From contig CANMAI010000001.1 of assembly GCA_947495795.1 (NCBI GenBank), forward strand, positions 124,001 to 188,000: a DNA stretch of 64,000 nt, written 5' to 3'. Position numbers and translations under genes: made by a program. The notes beneath the pieces are model-generated. The model made no database searches and had not been told where the DNA came from. It worked only from the letters and a program-made list of their open reading frames with translations. The first letter of the stretch is position 1; every line of letters starts with the position of its first letter. Of the stretch, positions 61,545 to 64,000 are shown piece by piece. The stretch is from an uncultured Paracoccaceae bacterium. Its GTDB lineage: Bacteria; Pseudomonadota; Alphaproteobacteria; Rhodobacterales; Rhodobacteraceae.

Positions 61545-62048
61545 TCAGCTTTCGCCGGCAAGCATCGCCTCTGCTTCCTCAAAGAGCTCTGCGTAGCGCG
61601 CCTTCGCCTTACCGCGTTGGCGCACGCCCTTGGCTTCCTCAAAATTCACCATCGCGTCGCCGACAAGGATAAGGCCAACCATTCCTACTGTTTTGTGAGG
61701 TGTACAGTTGAAACCGTATGTGCCGTCCGCTTCCACGGTCATCTCAAAATCGTCGTTGATCTTGGATTTCCACTCTTCCACGCCCTCAGGCAACATATCG
61801 TCGGTGGACTCAGAGTTATGCCCTTTATCCGTAGAGATAAATTTGATTGTATCCCCAGGATTTGCCCGGATCAGGGATGGAACAAAAACCATACGCTGCT
61901 TTGGATCATCGGGGTGCTTGTTGAGCATCTGCACTTCAATCGTTTTCGGGCTGTGGCCATCTGCGAGTGCGCTGAGTGGTGCGCCGACGCCAGCCGCCAG
62001 AAGTGTTGAGCCCATTAGACCGAGATGTTTGCGGCGTGTGATTTTCAT
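61545..62048 (-). CDS. Pseudoazurin (type 1 blue copper protein), Tat-exported
   Basis: A 167-residue periplasmic cupredoxin. Copper ligands His77 (KGHNSES), Cys115 and His118 (FNCTPHKT), and Met123 (VGMVG) are all present, in pseudoazurin spacing. The N-terminus has a twin-arginine (TRRKHLGLMG) before a hydrophobic stretch ending in ALA-DG, pointing to Tat export. GAGGAGA lies upstream of ATG 62048. Pseudoazurins donate electrons to nitrite reductase or to other periplasmic acceptors. Here it lies 115 bp downstream of hemA at the edge of the photosynthesis cluster, so donating to the reaction centre is possible. Confidence 0.93.
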   Translation of the reverse strand: MKITRRKHLGLMGSTLLAAGVGAPLSALADGHSPKTIEVQMLNKHPDDPKQRMVFVPSLIRANPGDTIKFISTDKGHNSESTDDMLPEGVEEWKSKINDDFEMTVEADGTYGFNCTPHKTVGMVGLILVGDAMVNFEEAKGVRQRGKAKARYAELFEEAEAMLAGES

Positions 62049-62163
62049 TATCGTCTCCTCATTTCAATCGTTCATTTACTCACTTAACGGACTCAACACG
62101 TAAATCGAGGGCCAGTTCCGAAAATTTACCAAATTGCCATGGATGTGACCGTTTGTGACAAGC

Positions 62164-63396
62164 TTAGGCAACTGCACGTGCGAGAGCGCAATGCTTCCAG
62201 AGTTCTCCCAGTGCGAAGACGAGGTGCTCTATATCCGCATCCGTGTGCATGGGGCCCGGAGTGAACCGCAGGCGCTCCGTACCCTTTGGCACTGTGGGAT
62301 AGTTGATGGGCTGCACATAGACACCGTATTCATCCAGCATGACATCCGAGATCATCTTGCACTTGACCGGATCTTTGACCATCACCGGTACAATGTGGCT
62401 GGGATTATCGATATGCGGGATGCCTGCCTTATCGAGAGCAGTGCGCAGTTTTGCTACCTGACGGCGCTGGCGCTGGCGCTCCATCTCGCTTTCCTTGAGA
62501 TGCTTTATGGAGGCAAGCGCACCAGCAGCTACTGCAGGCGGCAGAGCGGTGGTGAAGATAAAGCCCGAGGCAAAGGACCGTATGAAATCGCAGAGCGCCG
62601 CTGAGCCGGTAATGTACCCGCCCATCACACCAAACGCCTTACCAAGCGTGCCTTCGATGAGAGTGATGCGATCCATAAGGCCTTCACGTTCCGCCACACC
62701 GGCACCGCGCGGACCGTACATGCCGACGGCATGGACTTCATCGATATAGGTCATCGCGCCAAATTCATCGGCGAGGTCGCAGACCTCCTTGATCGGGGCG
62801 ATGTCTCCATCCATTGAATAGACCGATTCGAAGGCGATTATCTTGGTCGCATCGGGCGCGCATTCCTCCAGCTTCCGCCGCAGGTCCTCCATATCATTGT
62901 GGTTCCAGATCTTCTTATCGCACTTGGCCTGGCGGATGCCCTCGATCATTGATGCGTGATTGAGCGCATCGGAGAGGATCACCGCGTTTGGCAATCGCGA
63001 ACCAAGGGTACCAAGGCTGGCCCAGTTGGAGACATAACCGGATGTGAATAGAAGCGCATCTTCCTTGTGATGAAGATCGGCCAATTCTCTTTCGAGCTGC
63101 ACGTGATAATGATTGGTGCCCGAAATGTTACGGGTACCGCCTGCACCTGCACCTGATTTTTCGAGTGTATCGTGCATCGCCTGCAGCACGGCCGGATGCT
63201 GGCCCATGCAGAGATAATCATTGGAGCACCAGACGGTGACATCGCGCTGTTCATCATCGGTGTGACGCACCGCTTTTGGATACGCGCCCTGATAGCGCTC
63301 CAGTTCCGCGAAGACACGATAATTGCCCTCTGACCGGAGAGTGGAAAGCTGGGCTTCAAACAGCGCGTCAAATTCCATGGCGTCGTCTTTCTTCAT
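62164..63396 (-). CDS. hemA: 5-aminolevulinate synthase
   Basis: A 410-residue PLP enzyme: [39 protein letters not shown], and the PLP lysine in [17 protein letters not shown]. It condenses glycine and succinyl-CoA to 5-aminolevulinate for haem and bacteriochlorophyll. Start 63396 overlaps puhE by 29 bp; the internal Met at 63378 ([11 protein letters not shown]) is an equally plausible start. The sequence ([12 protein letters not shown]) is of the type placed next to puh genes in roseobacters. Confidence 0.96.
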   Translation of the reverse strand: MKKDDAMEFDALFEAQLSTLRSEGNYRVFAELERYQGAYPKAVRHTDDEQRDVTVWCSNDYLCMGQHPAVLQAMHDTLEKSGAGAGGTRNISGTNHYHVQLERELADLHHKEDALLFTSGYVSNWASLGTLGSRLPNAVILSDALNHASMIEGIRQAKCDKKIWNHNDMEDLRRKLEECAPDATKIIAFESVYSMDGDIAPIKEVCDLADEFGAMTYIDEVHAVGMYGPRGAGVAEREGLMDRITLIEGTLGKAFGVMGGYITGSAALCDFIRSFASGFIFTTALPPAVAAGALASIKHLKESEMERQRQRRQVAKLRTALDKAGIPHIDNPSHIVPVMVKDPVKCKMISDVMLDEYGVYVQPINYPTVPKGTERLRFTPGPMHTDADIEHLVFALGELWKHCALARAVA

Positions 63397-64000
63397 TATC
63401 GATGGGCGTTATGTCATTTAAAGCGTCTTTTGGCGAGGGGAGAATCCAGCGCCACAAAGCCGCATCTGGCAGGGGAAGCACCATCATCCAGTGCTCAAAA
63501 AGGGCCAGCGCTGTCAGGCTGGCGAGAAGGATAAAGCCAATCTCTGCTCCTGAGCCTGCGGGAGCATCGATTGCGCGCTCGATCCAGCAGCCGGTAGCGA
63601 GGGTAAGGATAGTGATGCACCAGGGAAAAAAGGTGTTCATCGGTGCCTTGCGGAAATGGGTGGTGAGATGCCGGACAGGCCTTGGCAGGAACTCGTCGTT
63701 GATGTTGGGCACACCAAGATAGACGTTCAGCTTGGCGAAAATTCGGGCCACGAACAGGATCAGGAATGTAAGGATCGCCGTATGGTTTGGCTCACCCATT
63801 GAGAGCAAAGTGATGAGCACAATGGAAAGAACGAGCGCCATCTCGGAATAGGCAATAGCCCCCCATGCGCGAAGGAATCGCTCCAGTCCGTAAGTGTCTG
63901 GTGGGTTGGGTTTAGCGTTTGGGCCCGTAAGAACACCCGCGAGAAAGGCCATCTCAAACCAGCCCCAGACAAGGAGAGCGGATGTGAAGCCCACATAGGC
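63368..64000 (-). CDS. puhE: Photosynthetic complex assembly protein PuhE (N-terminus outside window)
   Basis: The C-terminal ~210 residues of a seven-helix membrane protein; the frame is open to the window edge. FHLRRWGA-type residues [21 protein letters not shown] and [24 protein letters not shown], as well as [18 protein letters not shown], match PuhE/photo_alph_chp2. It assists assembly of the reaction centre-LH1 complex. Its position before hemA is as in the photosynthesis gene clusters of Rhodobacteraceae. Confidence 0.92.
   Translation of the reverse strand, partial: AYVGFTSALLVWGWFEMAFLAGVLTGPNAKPNPPDTYGLERFLRAWGAIAYSEMALVLSIVLITLLSMGEPNHTAILTFLILFVARIFAKLNVYLGVPNINDEFLPRPVRHLTTHFRKAPMNTFFPWCITILTLATGCWIERAIDAPAGSGAEIGFILLASLTALALFEHWMMVLPLPDAALWRWILPSPKDALNDITPIDNEERRRHGI

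Noticed and set aside
1-64000. CRISPR arrays, prophage, toxin-antitoxin or secretion systems
   Set aside because: None of the repeats is regularly spaced, and no phage, Cas or toxin gene was recognised.

Overview
The window looks like chromosomal DNA of a marine alphaproteobacterium of the Roseobacter group (Rhodobacteraceae). I infer this from the GC-rich coding sequence, the density of TRAP, TTT and agl-type ABC transporters, the rpsO-pnp pair, and above all the right edge. There the end of a photosynthesis gene cluster is visible (puhE, then hemA), so the organism is probably an aerobic anoxygenic phototroph. No rRNA, tRNA, CRISPR array, transposase or phage gene was found. Almost all the DNA is ordinary, densely packed coding sequence.

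Layout. 0-7.6 kb: the 3' part of a GGDEF/EAL c-di-GMP protein, an AraC-type regulator, then a periplasmic molybdenum hydroxylase (2Fe-2S subunit, molybdopterin subunit, diheme cytochrome c), an ankyrin protein and a GFA-family protein. 7.7-16.0 kb, all on the minus strand: LysR regulator, D-glutamate-cyclase family protein (DUF1445), TRAP transporter DctPQM and a full-length fused 5-oxoprolinase. Together these read as a D-glutamate/pyroglutamate uptake and catabolism unit. 16.2-26.5 kb: a leishmanolysin-like M8 peptidase, a small cytochrome c, DUF1963, mercaptopyruvate sulfurtransferase, GNAT, aromatic aminotransferase, ornithine-cyclodeaminase family protein, P-loop kinase, beta-carbonic anhydrase, a degenerate HPt-like protein, leucyl aminopeptidase and an NlpC/P60 hydrolase.

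26.7-42 kb is an organic-acid island. TctD-TctE two-component genes, a sulfatase-superfamily hydrolase and an SDR run leftward. Divergently run tctC, a TctA-TctB fusion, a PrpF/GalD-like isomerase, a small unknown protein and a D-2-hydroxyacid dehydrogenase. Then come an AbrB-type membrane protein and a GntR regulator, with a 20-bp palindromic operator facing a TcuA-like tricarballylate dehydrogenase, and an IlvD/Edd dehydratase. The set would sense, import and oxidise a tricarboxylate or similar acid.

42-49.6 kb is mostly housekeeping: a PAS protein, rpsO, pnp with a strong terminator, a ROK sugar kinase, an SGNH hydrolase, an RluA-type pseudouridine synthase, 6-phosphogluconolactonase and a small membrane protein. 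49.7-60 kb is an alpha-glucoside system. aglR (LacI) and a GH1 beta-glucosidase run right, away from a leftward operon of two tandem aglE paralogues, aglF, aglG, aglA (GH13) and aglK. Two LacI-type palindromes lie in the divergent promoter region. 60-64 kb: a MATE exporter, a Tat-exported pseudoazurin, hemA and partial puhE.

Nothing here is an obviously new defence or mobile system. The best candidates for unexplored biology are the D-glutamate/5-oxoproline TRAP unit, the TctDE-hydrolase plus TTT-TcuA island, the pseudoazurin placed after puhE-hemA, the tandem AglE duplication, and several families of interspersed or palindromic intergenic repeats.
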